Assembly (NCBI GenBank): GCA_016722655.1 | Contig: JADKIR010000004.1 | Span: forward strand, 2,542,001-2,606,000 | Direction: 5' to 3' | Length of the DNA stretch: 64,000 bases | Source: Cytophagaceae bacterium | Lineage (GTDB): Bacteria > Bacteroidota > Bacteroidia > Cytophagales > Spirosomataceae | Shown: piece by piece, positions 26,437-33,866 of the stretch | How the letters are laid out: each line of letters opens with the position of its first letter | How positions within the stretch are numbered: position 1 is the stretch's first letter | Notes under the pieces: model-generated | The model's input: only the letters and a program-made list of their open reading frames with translations | What the model was told of the DNA's origin: nothing | Database searches by the model: none | Position numbers and translations under genes: made by a program

Positions 26437-27642
26437 TCAATGATCCGCATTACTTTCGTGACCCAATAAAACCAATCTATAGGGAGTTGAGCTCACCTTT
26501 ATTTTGGTGATTTTTGTTGGGTCAGAAATCATAATTTGGTGAATCTCACCGGTAATAGGAGAGGTGATATACAGAAACTTATTGCTAAATTCCATTTGAG
26601 GTTTCTGGGTCGATGCCTTATCGGTTACACTCAAAAGTTTTTGACTGAGAACAGTATTTCCGGTTTTCAGATCAATGATTTTTACATCACCAGAATGAAG
26701 AAGCAATCCAAGTTTTGTGAAGTCATAACTCGTTTTGCATTGCATAATATCTGTGTTTTCAAGGAGAGGGCTCACCGTATTGGCTTTAATATCAATAAGA
26801 TAAGCACCTTTTGCCGCAGTGAAGCCAATGAATTTATTTTCAATGGCTGTTTCCAGGATTGTTCCAAACCAGGCAGTACCAAAATCATTTGGATGAGGAA
26901 TAAGTCGCTGATTACCTGAAGCTTCTACAACTAAAATGCCGCTGGAAGATCCAAAGATTGCATTTTGCCCGTCGGTCGCATTTCCATGGATACCTTTTGT
27001 GGCGATGGTTGACTGGAACAAGGTTTTTCCAGTTTTGTCTATTATCACGACTCTTTCTGGTAATGACCCTGACACAGAGTTATCTTTAAATGTAACAGCA
27101 TAGTTGCCATTGGAATACTGTGCCATAGCTCCGTGGTGAGTCAACAATCCTGCATTGATGGGGCTCATTTTAAAAACTGTGTGAATATCTGATTCCATTC
27201 CTCTCGAAAGGGTACCATCGCCGTCATTAAAAAACAGCATCTCATTACCTTTGCCTTTAAAATGGGTAGGTTTTGAAGATTCGCAAACCATTAAACCAAA
27301 TTTTGGGGTTCCTTTTACATCCACATGGTCACCGTGATTTTCCAGGCCGGAGTCAAAGGTCTCGGCAAGATTATTGGCAGTGCTCACTATTGTAGCGTAA
27401 CGTCCTGACTCTGTAACGTACAGCGTAGTTTTTGGGTTTTTGGACTGAAAAGAAGTCACTTTCCCGTCAAGTGGCGAAATAAGACTGATTTCATTGGTTT
27501 TCTCATCAGAAACCAACAATCTCAAATGTTTATATTCCTTACCTGGCTCATCGGGTTCGGTATCATGGTCATGTTTTTCACATGAGAATATTATTAAAGA
27601 TGCCGATAAAAGTAGTAAATAACTGAATAAGCTTTTTTTCAT
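26437..27642 (-). CDS. AztD-like zinc-binding beta-propeller lipoprotein
   Basis: 401 aa. A lipobox ends in Cys21 (IIFSC), followed by HDHD, an acidic/His N-terminus. The body is a repeated-strand propeller with LTHHGAMAQYSNGNYAVTF, HGNATDGQNAIFGSSSGILVVE and WFGTI. These resemble AztD, a periplasmic protein that hands zinc to an ABC importer in other bacteria. I judge the family from pattern similarity, not from a search. Both promoter elements of this gene are covered by palindromic operators (27663-27717), which fits zinc-dependent repression. Confidence 0.6.
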   Translation of the reverse strand: MKKSLFSYLLLLSASLIIFSCEKHDHDTEPDEPGKEYKHLRLLVSDEKTNEISLISPLDGKVTSFQSKNPKTTLYVTESGRYATIVSTANNLAETFDSGLENHGDHVDVKGTPKFGLMVCESSKPTHFKGKGNEMLFFNDGDGTLSRGMESDIHTVFKMSPINAGLLTHHGAMAQYSNGNYAVTFKDNSVSGSLPERVVIIDKTGKTLFQSTIATKGIHGNATDGQNAIFGSSSGILVVEASGNQRLIPHPNDFGTAWFGTILETAIENKFIGFTAAKGAYLIDIKANTVSPLLENTDIMQCKTSYDFTKLGLLLHSGDVKIIDLKTGNTVLSQKLLSVTDKASTQKPQMEFSNKFLYITSPITGEIHQIMISDPTKITKIKVSSTPYRLVLLGHESNADH

Positions 27643-27662
27643 TGAAATGAATAATTATTTAA

Positions 27663-27677
27663 TGCAACAATGTTGCA
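27663..27677. promoter_or_regulatory. Zur/Fur-type operator candidate 1 (TGCAACAATGTTGCA)
   Basis: A perfect 15-bp palindrome TGCAAC-N3-GTTGCA. Its end overlaps the minus-strand -7 box (TATATTTG, 27676-27683) of the AztD-like gene. A repressor bound here would block RNA polymerase. Confidence 0.75.
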
Positions 27678-27707
27678 AATATAATAACCTTGCTTTGTTA
27701 AATGCAA
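27676..27707 (-). promoter_or_regulatory. Promoter of the AztD-like gene
   Basis: On the minus strand the -7 box is TATATTTG (27676-27683), matching TAnnTTTG, with a TTG (27705-27707) 21 bp upstream, the expected Bacteroidota -33 element. Each element lies in one of the two palindromes. Confidence 0.6.
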
Positions 27708-27717
27708 CAATGTTGCA
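27703..27717. promoter_or_regulatory. Zur/Fur-type operator candidate 2 (TGCAACAATGTTGCA)
   Basis: Identical to copy 1, and the palindrome extends to ATGCAACAATGTTGCAT (27702-27718). The centres are 40 bp apart (about four DNA turns), so both sites face the same side. It covers the -33 TTG. Confidence 0.75.
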
Positions 27718-27748
27718 TAAATATTTTTTATAAGCCCATTTTCTTGAT

Positions 27749-28192
27749 TCAATGAATCTGAACTAAACTTGCATCATCAAGGATATAATTCAAATCATCG
27801 ACATTGTCGGCATTTAACCTAAGCTTTCCTTTTACCGTAATCACTTGATCTGTGTTAAACCGGTTTTTTTTCGAAAAATTAAGTTGCACTATTGATTCGG
27901 GACCCGAGCCGCCACAGAAGAAACAAGATGCCATGGGTTTTGCTGAGAGTACAAAAACATTTTGATTAACAGGGATAACATATCCTTTGATTTCAACGAT
28001 TTTGCCCTGAAGCTTCAATAGATTGCTGCCAAAAGTGGGGTAGAAGAAATCTAATTGATATTCCTGGTTAAATTTTCTTGTAAATTTTACATCTCTCAGT
28101 GTGCCCCAATTTATTTTTTGAACCGGAATATCCTGGGCTATTATTAAAAAAGAATTTACCAGGAGAAAAAAAAGGAAAACTTTGCTTTTCAT
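27749..28192 (-). CDS. Small exported protein, possibly DUF3299-related
   Basis: 147 aa with a signal peptide (ends FLIIAQ). The body is beta-rich and contains VEIKGYVIPVNQNVFVLSAKP, then a cysteine pair in CFFCGGSG, then VKGKLRLNADNVDDLNYIL. The layout is that of an OB-fold-like secreted protein, similar to DUF3299. The CxxC could bind metal or be redox active. It is divergent from the His-rich lipoprotein gene, and the operator between them could control both. Function unknown. Confidence 0.72.
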   Translation of the reverse strand: MKSKVFLFFLLVNSFLIIAQDIPVQKINWGTLRDVKFTRKFNQEYQLDFFYPTFGSNLLKLQGKIVEIKGYVIPVNQNVFVLSAKPMASCFFCGGSGPESIVQLNFSKKNRFNTDQVITVKGKLRLNADNVDDLNYILDDASLVQIH

Positions 28193-28205
28193 ATTTTTAA
28201 ATTTC

Positions 28206-28227
28206 TACATTTGCAACACAGTTGCAA
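28206..28227 (+). promoter_or_regulatory. Zur/Fur-type operator candidate 3 fused to a -7 box
   Basis: TACATTTG (28206-28213) is a TAnnTTTG -7 box. It runs into TTGCAACACAGTTGCAA (28211-28227), which shares the TGCAAC-N3-GTTGCA layout of the two copies at 27.7 kb. It controls the His-rich lipoprotein gene and possibly the divergent gene. Confidence 0.7.
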
Positions 28228-28241
28228 TAATAATATTTTAA

Positions 28242-28619
28242 ATGAAAACTTACAGGTTTATTGTCCTTTTTGTTTTAATGATGGCATGTAAAAAATCTAA
28301 TACCAAACTTGAGGAAGCCCATCAGATACATTTAGAAGTAATTACCTTATTGACCGAAACGGAGAATATGCTGGATAGCCTTACTGTAACAATTGGTCCA
28401 AAGAATAAGAAGGAGAGATTGCAATTTTTCAAAATGCAGATTGAAGAGCTGGAAAAAAATATGGTGGAAGTGCCAGGTTTTGAGCACGAAAATCATCACC
28501 AAGGGCACGAACATAAGCACGATGCTCCGGTAAATTATACGGACGATCAGATACTTTTGATTCAGAAAGAGATTAAGTCCGAGTTGATCAAGATTCAGGA
28601 AAAACTAACAGCCCTTTGA
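28242..28619 (+). CDS. Small His-rich lipoprotein
   Basis: 125 aa. A lipobox ends at about residue 16 (LMMAC). A helical, charged body follows (KLEEAHQIHLEVITLLTE... EKNMVEV), and a histidine cluster HENHHQGHEHKH lies at residues ~81-92, a typical metal-binding segment. The end is again helical. It would sit on a membrane surface in the periplasm and bind zinc or a similar metal. It has its own promoter overlapped by the palindrome shared with the AztD-like gene. No named family recognised. Confidence 0.75.
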   Translation: MKTYRFIVLFVLMMACKKSNTKLEEAHQIHLEVITLLTETENMLDSLTVTIGPKNKKERLQFFKMQIEELEKNMVEVPGFEHENHHQGHEHKHDAPVNYTDDQILLIQKEIKSELIKIQEKLTAL

Positions 28620-28620
28620 T

Positions 28621-29352
28621 TTATTTCTCTGAAAATAGCTTTATCGTATATTCAAACAGCTCTTTTCCTCCATATTGGCCATGTCCCGGAATCACATATT
28701 CTACATTTGGAAACTTAGCCTTCACTTTTTCGATGGTCTGGGGCCAGGCTTTTACATCGGCATCACCTAAGAAGCCCTTTCCGGCCTCCATCTCCTTGAC
28801 CATGCAACCCCCAAACATCACCTTTTCCGATGGGATATAACTTACAATATTGTCGTGGGTGTGTGCTCCTCCAGGATGATAGTTTATGACGGTCTTCTTA
28901 CCAATTTTGATTTTTGCTTCTTTGTCAAAACCGTTTTTAGGGATTTCAACATTGTCTTTTTTTGCCAATTCCAGGGTTTTATTGGATGCGTAACTTGGAA
29001 TATTTCTCTTATGAAATTCCTTCAATCCACCCAAACAATCATTATGAAAATGATTGACTACTACAGCTTTAACTTTAATGCCGGCCTTGTCCAGTGATTT
29101 GAAAAGCTCTTCTGTCGAGATACTGTCTGTTGGCGTATCAAAAATTACGGCTTCTTTGCCATTTATATAAACCAAACCGTTGCAACCCACTTTTCCCCAG
29201 GTTTGGGTGTTGAGATAGGTTTCATGCACAAAGACATTGGGTTTGATCTCTGAAAACTTTATTAAATCTTCATTTCCGGAGACCAATTTGGTTTGGGCAT
29301 TTCCCAAAAAATGAATGGAAAATAAAATACAAAAATTTAAAATTGTTCTCAT
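28621..29352 (-). CDS. Subclass B1 metallo-beta-lactamase
   Basis: 243 aa with a signal peptide (ends LGNAQ). All B1 zinc ligands are present: HFHND (His101, His103, Asp105), His164 in GGAHTHDN, Cys183 in GGCMVKE and His224 in GHGQYGG. The Cys at the third site distinguishes B1 from B3. It should hydrolyse carbapenems and other beta-lactams in the periplasm with two zinc ions. It overlaps proC by 4 bp and is converged on by the His-rich gene, whose stop codon ends 1 bp before. Exact subfamily cannot be named by eye. Confidence 0.9.
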   Translation of the reverse strand: MRTILNFCILFSIHFLGNAQTKLVSGNEDLIKFSEIKPNVFVHETYLNTQTWGKVGCNGLVYINGKEAVIFDTPTDSISTEELFKSLDKAGIKVKAVVVNHFHNDCLGGLKEFHKRNIPSYASNKTLELAKKDNVEIPKNGFDKEAKIKIGKKTVINYHPGGAHTHDNIVSYIPSEKVMFGGCMVKEMEAGKGFLGDADVKAWPQTIEKVKAKFPNVEYVIPGHGQYGGKELFEYTIKLFSEK

Positions 29353-30149
29353 TTAGAAAGTTCTTTAGCTCTTTTTTCAGCGTTAATAATTCCGGTTTCG
29401 ATTCCTTCTCCTACGTTAAATTCCCCAAAGGTTTTTAGTGCGGCTTCGGTTGTGCCACCTTTTGAGGCTACTGCCTTGATCAGGTCATCGAGGCTTTGTT
29501 CGGCATTGTTTATCAGGTGATAGGAGCCCAGCATGGTTTGTTTTACAAGGAGGCGGGCCATACCTTCATCAAAGCCCAGTTTCATGGCGGCCTCGACCAT
29601 GTGTTTTACGACATAATAAAAATACGCCGGCCCACTGCCACTTACGGCCGTTACGGCATCAAGCATGTTTTCGTCTTCGATATATACTGACCGGCCTGTG
29701 GCGTTGATTAGGTTTTCAATCTTTAAAAGTTTCGAAAATCCGATACCTTCAGCAGCACAGAATCCGGTAATTCCCTGACCAAGCATGGCAGGGGTGTTGG
29801 GCATTGCTCTTACTACGAGTTTATGATTGAGCTCTTCCCTGATTCTGGACATAGTGATACCTGCCATAATTGACAATACCACCTGCTCAGGTTTAAGAAA
29901 ATTCTTTAATTCAGAAGCGACAGAGCTAAAATCCTGGGGTTTGACTGAAAGAATAACGAGATCAGAATCCCCTACTGATTCATTGATGGTATCCACCACA
30001 ATTCCCTCTTTACTTTTTTTGAGGCTTTCGCACCTTTCAGTGCTTTTTTCTATCAAAAGCAAATGGTCTTTTTTTACCAAATCATACTGTATAAACGACC
30101 TGGCAAAGGCCATTCCCATATTTCCGCAGCCTACGATGGCTATTTTCAT
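29349..30149 (-). CDS. proC: Pyrroline-5-carboxylate reductase
   Basis: 266 aa. It reduces 1-pyrroline-5-carboxylate to L-proline with NAD(P)H, the last step of proline synthesis. The Rossmann start IAIVGCGNMGMAFARSF and the substrate region VSGSGPAYFYYVVKHMVEAA with GSYHLI after it are clear. Normal length. A TAATTTTG -7 box lies 20-27 bp upstream (30169-30176). The lactamase gene is coupled downstream, an unusual partner. Confidence 0.95.
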   Translation of the reverse strand: MKIAIVGCGNMGMAFARSFIQYDLVKKDHLLLIEKSTERCESLKKSKEGIVVDTINESVGDSDLVILSVKPQDFSSVASELKNFLKPEQVVLSIMAGITMSRIREELNHKLVVRAMPNTPAMLGQGITGFCAAEGIGFSKLLKIENLINATGRSVYIEDENMLDAVTAVSGSGPAYFYYVVKHMVEAAMKLGFDEGMARLLVKQTMLGSYHLINNAEQSLDDLIKAVASKGGTTEAALKTFGEFNVGEGIETGIINAEKRAKELSK

Positions 30150-30168
30150 TTCAGTTATTTTTTTTATA

Positions 30169-30176
30169 CAAAATTA
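30169..30176 (-). promoter_or_regulatory. -7 box upstream of proC (TAATTTTG)
   Basis: The minus strand reads TAATTTTG, a full match to TAnnTTTG, 20 bp before the proC start codon. Confidence 0.5.
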
Positions 30177-30187
30177 GTGTTTTTATC

Positions 30188-30215
30188 AATAAAAAACCCG
30201 GCTACTCACCGGGTT
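30188..30215 (-). terminator. Terminator of the TlpA-like gene
   Basis: AACCCGG and CCGGGTT (30195-30215) form a stem with a 7-base loop, and the minus strand continues TTTTATT. It lies 9 bp past the stop codon. Confidence 0.75.
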
Positions 30216-30223
30216 CTGTTGGT

Positions 30224-31369
30224 TTATTTTTCGATCCATTCGACCATCTCATTATAAACAGCTTCTGTGCTGCCGAGATAACCGGAACCTTTATGCTTAA
30301 TTTTTCCTTCCTTATCGATGCAGAATTTCGCAGGAATACCTTCCACACCATAAATCATAGAAGTTTGATTACCAATATCCAATACCGGATTCATAAACGA
30401 AAACCCGCGGTTGGTTATGAATTTATTTACATGGTCTTTCCATTGATCTTCAGCGACTCTTTCAAATGTATTTACAAAAAGGAAAACCACATCGTCACGG
30501 TCTTTGTATTTTTCAACTGCTTTTTTCATACCCGGAAAAGACATGATACAAGGCCCGCACCAGGTAGCCCAAAAGTCAAGAATCACCGTTTTGCCTTTTA
30601 GAGATGAAAGTTTTACTTTTTTTCCATCTAAAGTTGCCAGTTCAAAATCAGGAGCAATGCTACCAATTGTGCCGGCACTTTTTTGATTGATGGTTTGAAT
30701 AAACATTTTTGCAAAAAAATGATTTTTACCTTCCTGTTCCAATCGGGTTTTTAATTGAGAAAGATATTCGAAATCTGTCTCAGGATTCAGAAAATTGTTG
30801 GCAGCTATTATTCCGGCCATCGATGTGCCCAGTTCCTGTATTTTAGGATAAATGACTTTCTTCATTTCCACCTCGGCAGTCTGATATTGTGTTCTGATTT
30901 TATTTCTATCTGCCTCAGCTTTTGCGTTTTGGAACTGACTTTCCAGACTATTTCTTTGACTTGAAAATTTCTGCATTTCTGCCATCACTTCATTAAAAAG
31001 CGTCATGTTTTTTGAGCCTTGCACGTTGGCCGTAGCGGCTTTATCAGGTGTGCTGGAGCCGTCGGCTACGATACTCAATACTTCGCCACCATCCAGTATT
31101 AAACCAATTACCTGCTCATTGGCGATGTTTAATTGATAAATTCCCGGCTCAGGGATGCTGGTTTCAAATTTAAATGTATTGCCCGACAATGCCACCGAGT
31201 CTATTTTAGTACCAATATTTCTATCATTAAGTCTTTCAAGATAAATCTTTCCGGAAACACTATTAGTGATCGTTCCCGAAATTTTTACGGGATATTTGGA
31301 ATCCGAAGCGTTGGATTTGCAAGCCAACAGACTCAAAAAACTAAGTACCAACCATATTTTTTTGCTCAT
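30224..31369 (-). CDS. TlpA-like thioredoxin lipoprotein with DUF4369 N-terminal domain
   Basis: 381 aa. Lipobox at Cys17 (LLACKSN). Residues ~25-130 form a DUF4369-like beta domain (VKISGTITNSVSGKIYLERL). A long coiled helix (AEADRNKIRTQYQTAEVEMKK region) follows. The last ~140 residues are a thioredoxin fold with active site FWATWCGPC and the cis-proline region GIPAKFCI. It would reduce disulphides in the periplasm, often for cytochrome or outer-membrane protein assembly. It ends at the hairpin at 30195. No operon partner. Confidence 0.88.
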   Translation of the reverse strand: MSKKIWLVLSFLSLLACKSNASDSKYPVKISGTITNSVSGKIYLERLNDRNIGTKIDSVALSGNTFKFETSIPEPGIYQLNIANEQVIGLILDGGEVLSIVADGSSTPDKAATANVQGSKNMTLFNEVMAEMQKFSSQRNSLESQFQNAKAEADRNKIRTQYQTAEVEMKKVIYPKIQELGTSMAGIIAANNFLNPETDFEYLSQLKTRLEQEGKNHFFAKMFIQTINQKSAGTIGSIAPDFELATLDGKKVKLSSLKGKTVILDFWATWCGPCIMSFPGMKKAVEKYKDRDDVVFLFVNTFERVAEDQWKDHVNKFITNRGFSFMNPVLDIGNQTSMIYGVEGIPAKFCIDKEGKIKHKGSGYLGSTEAVYNEMVEWIEK

Positions 31370-31387
31370 ATTCAGAGTTATATTTTT

Positions 31388-32830
31388 TTACTTTAATTTT
31401 TCCAAAAGCAGTTGATTTAATTTTCTTGGGTCAGCAGAGCCTTTGGATTTTTTCATCACTTCTCCCACAAACATTCCCATTAAACCTTTTTTGCCTTTTT
31501 TATATTCATTTACTTTATCCGCATTTTGTGCCAGCACTTCGTCAATCCATTCACTCAGGGCATCCTGATCACCGGTCTGAATCAGATTATTAGACTGTGC
31601 AAGCTCAATAATATCACCCTCCGGATTGTTAATTAACAAATTCATTAACGTTTGAGCGGCCGAATTACTGATTTTACCCTCATCGATAGCATTTATTAGC
31701 TGACCGATTTTTTCAGGAGTTATTTCAAATTCAGAAATACTTTTTCCTGAATCATTTAATGCACCTTTTATGTTGCTGAGTACCCAATTGGCAGCAGATT
31801 TCTTATTTGAGGTTACTTTTATAATTTCTTCAAAATACTCACTTAATTCCCTTTCTTCGGTAAGTAAGTAGGCGTGTTCCTCCATTAAGCCATAAACCGC
31901 GGTATATTTTTCAAAAAGAAAAAGTGGCAATTCCGGCATTCTGGTTTTTGCTTCATTGAGTTCTTCATCTGAAATAATCACTGGAGCTAAATCCGGTTCA
32001 GGGAAATAACGATAGTCATTCATAGTTTCTTTTACTCTCATGCCAAAAGTTTTACCTTTTTCGGGGTCAAAACTTCGGGTTTCCTGTAAAATGGTTCCAC
32101 CGGCATTCAATATCTCCGATTGCCGTTCTATTTCATATTCGGCGGCTTTTTGAAGAAATCTTATAGAATTCATGTTCTTGATTTCGACTTTAGTGCCTAA
32201 TTTTTCACTTCCTTTCGGCTTCAATGATACGTTTAAGTCAGCTCTAAGTGAGCCTTCTTCCATGTTACCGTCGCTTATTCCCAGAAAACGCACCATTTTC
32301 CTGATTTCTGTAAGATAGCCACCGGCTTCTTCCGGACTTGTCATGCAAGGTTCCGAAACGATTTCGAGTAGGGGAGTGCCCGCACGATTATAATCAAGCA
32401 ATGTATAAGTGTCATCTGAATCATGTACCGACTTCCCGGCATCTTCTTCCATGTGGATATGATGTAAATCCACCGAATGTTTTTCAAATACCTTACCTTT
32501 TTTGATCAGGAATTTCACCTTACCTCCGATACAAATCGGTTCTTTGTCCTGCGAAACCTGATATCCTTTGGGAAGATCAGGGTAGAAATAGTTTTTTCGG
32601 TCGAAATAATTAAACTGATTTATTTTACAATCAAAAGCCAGACCGAGTTTTATGGCAGAAGAAACTGCTTTTTCATTTAATTTAGGCAATACACCCGGGT
32701 GTGCCAGGGTAATCACGCTGATGTTGGTATTGGGCTCACTTCCAAATACATTGGGATCTGCAGCAAATATCTTGCTGGCGGTATTTAACTGGCAGTGAAC
32801 TTCAAGTCCTATCACAACATCGTATTTCAT
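31388..32830 (-). CDS. gatB: Asp/Glu-tRNA amidotransferase subunit B
   Basis: About 480 aa from ATG at 32830 (MKYDVVIGLEVHCQLNT); the longer frame to 32893 crosses the promoter and terminator and is not real. GatB binds misacylated tRNA and, with GatA and GatC, converts Glu-tRNAGln or Asp-tRNAAsn. Hallmarks are VIGLEVHCQL, YFDRKNYFYPDLPKGYQ, and the C-terminal YqeY domain with GKKGLMGMFVGEVMKKSKGSADP. A TATTTTTG -7 box is at 32850-32857, 20 bp upstream. Confidence 0.96.
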   Translation of the reverse strand: MKYDVVIGLEVHCQLNTASKIFAADPNVFGSEPNTNISVITLAHPGVLPKLNEKAVSSAIKLGLAFDCKINQFNYFDRKNYFYPDLPKGYQVSQDKEPICIGGKVKFLIKKGKVFEKHSVDLHHIHMEEDAGKSVHDSDDTYTLLDYNRAGTPLLEIVSEPCMTSPEEAGGYLTEIRKMVRFLGISDGNMEEGSLRADLNVSLKPKGSEKLGTKVEIKNMNSIRFLQKAAEYEIERQSEILNAGGTILQETRSFDPEKGKTFGMRVKETMNDYRYFPEPDLAPVIISDEELNEAKTRMPELPLFLFEKYTAVYGLMEEHAYLLTEERELSEYFEEIIKVTSNKKSAANWVLSNIKGALNDSGKSISEFEITPEKIGQLINAIDEGKISNSAAQTLMNLLINNPEGDIIELAQSNNLIQTGDQDALSEWIDEVLAQNADKVNEYKKGKKGLMGMFVGEVMKKSKGSADPRKLNQLLLEKLK

Positions 32831-32849
32831 TCTCGGAGTTTTTTTTATA

Positions 32850-32857
32850 CAAAAATA
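32850..32857 (-). promoter_or_regulatory. -7 box of gatB (TATTTTTG)
   Basis: Minus-strand TATTTTTG matches TAnnTTTG and lies 20 bp before the chosen gatB start, which supports ATG 32830 over the longer frame. Confidence 0.5.
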
Positions 32858-32894
32858 AGGCTTAGAAAGCATTAAAACAGAATTGATTGGCAAT

Positions 32895-32928
32895 AAAAAA
32901 GGTCAGGATGTAAAACCTGACCTTTTTT
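32895..32928. terminator. Rho-independent terminator after gldN
   Basis: AAAAAAGGTCAGG (32895-32907) and CCTGACCTTTTTT (32916-32928) make a 13-bp perfect stem with T runs on both strands. It ends the gld operon transcribed leftward. Confidence 0.88.
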
Positions 32929-32945
32929 CTTATATTTTTTAGGAT

Positions 32946-33845
32946 TTAAAACTCCCAAAGGTTGTTTTCAAATTCCATCAATTCATATTCCAATTGCTGT
33001 GATTTTTCCAATGCTGCCTTAGGAGTTTTATAAACTTCATCAAGGAATTTGTTGGCTGCATTTGATTTTTTGATAATTCTACCATGAAACAGTCTTAGTT
33101 CAAGAGCATCAGCCAGATTGATGTGCTTGGCAGTGTTTTGAGCATTGTACCAGATACAATTTGGATTTAATCTGAAATAAGATTCCAATTCTTTGTATTT
33201 GAAAGATGCCAGTTCTTTTTCCAAACCATCAGCTGATAATTCACTTGGGATTTTGATAGTAATCGTTTGAATATCAAAATATTGACGAGATCTTTGTTTG
33301 TCAAAAATCCAATCTTCTTTGATTTCAACTATATAAAGGTCGCTTGGGAAAAGTTCATACCCTTCAGTTGAAGCGGCAGAAGTAGCACTGGTTTGTGAGG
33401 TTTCTTCTGAAGCAGGTTTTGCTTCACCACCTCCACCCCAGCCGTCATCTTCTCCGGCGGCAGTAGTTGCACCTTCGTCACCAAAACCGGCTTCGATTTC
33501 TTCTTTTGAAAGTCCACCACCTTCAAACTTTTTAGTCAACCTTCTGGTAAACTCTTCCAAAGTGATTTTGGTAGCTACCGAATCATTGTCATAAGGCTCC
33601 AAAACACCGGCTTTTACACCGTCAATCAAGTGTTTGGTGATTTCGCCGCCTTTGGCAAAAAGTGGTTGGTTTTGCTTTTCGTTCAAATCCAGTCTTCTCC
33701 AAAGGGAAACTTTGTACATTACATTGGACTCGTGGATTGGACGAAGCGACAGTGGGTTGATGCCATTGTCTGACTTTTCCTGAGCTGATACCACCTGAGC
33801 AGCAAAAGCCGCAATTACAAATGATAATACTTTGATTTTTTTCAT
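32946..33845 (-). CDS. gldN: Gliding motility / type IX secretion protein GldN
   Basis: 299 aa. Signal peptide ends VVSAQ. The core shows NPLSLRPIHESNVMYKVSLWRRLDLNEKQNQPLFAKGG, typical of GldN/PorN, the periplasmic ring partner of GldK. A Ser/Ala/Glu-rich low-complexity insert lies at residues ~120-165. It is last in gldKLMN, 21 bp after gldM. GldN with GldK forms the ring attached to the outer membrane, next to the GldLM motor. Confidence 0.94.
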   Translation of the reverse strand: MKKIKVLSFVIAAFAAQVVSAQEKSDNGINPLSLRPIHESNVMYKVSLWRRLDLNEKQNQPLFAKGGEITKHLIDGVKAGVLEPYDNDSVATKITLEEFTRRLTKKFEGGGLSKEEIEAGFGDEGATTAAGEDDGWGGGGEAKPASEETSQTSATSAASTEGYELFPSDLYIVEIKEDWIFDKQRSRQYFDIQTITIKIPSELSADGLEKELASFKYKELESYFRLNPNCIWYNAQNTAKHINLADALELRLFHGRIIKKSNAANKFLDEVYKTPKAALEKSQQLEYELMEFENNLWEF

Positions 33846-33866
33846 TTATTTAAAAAAATTAAATTT

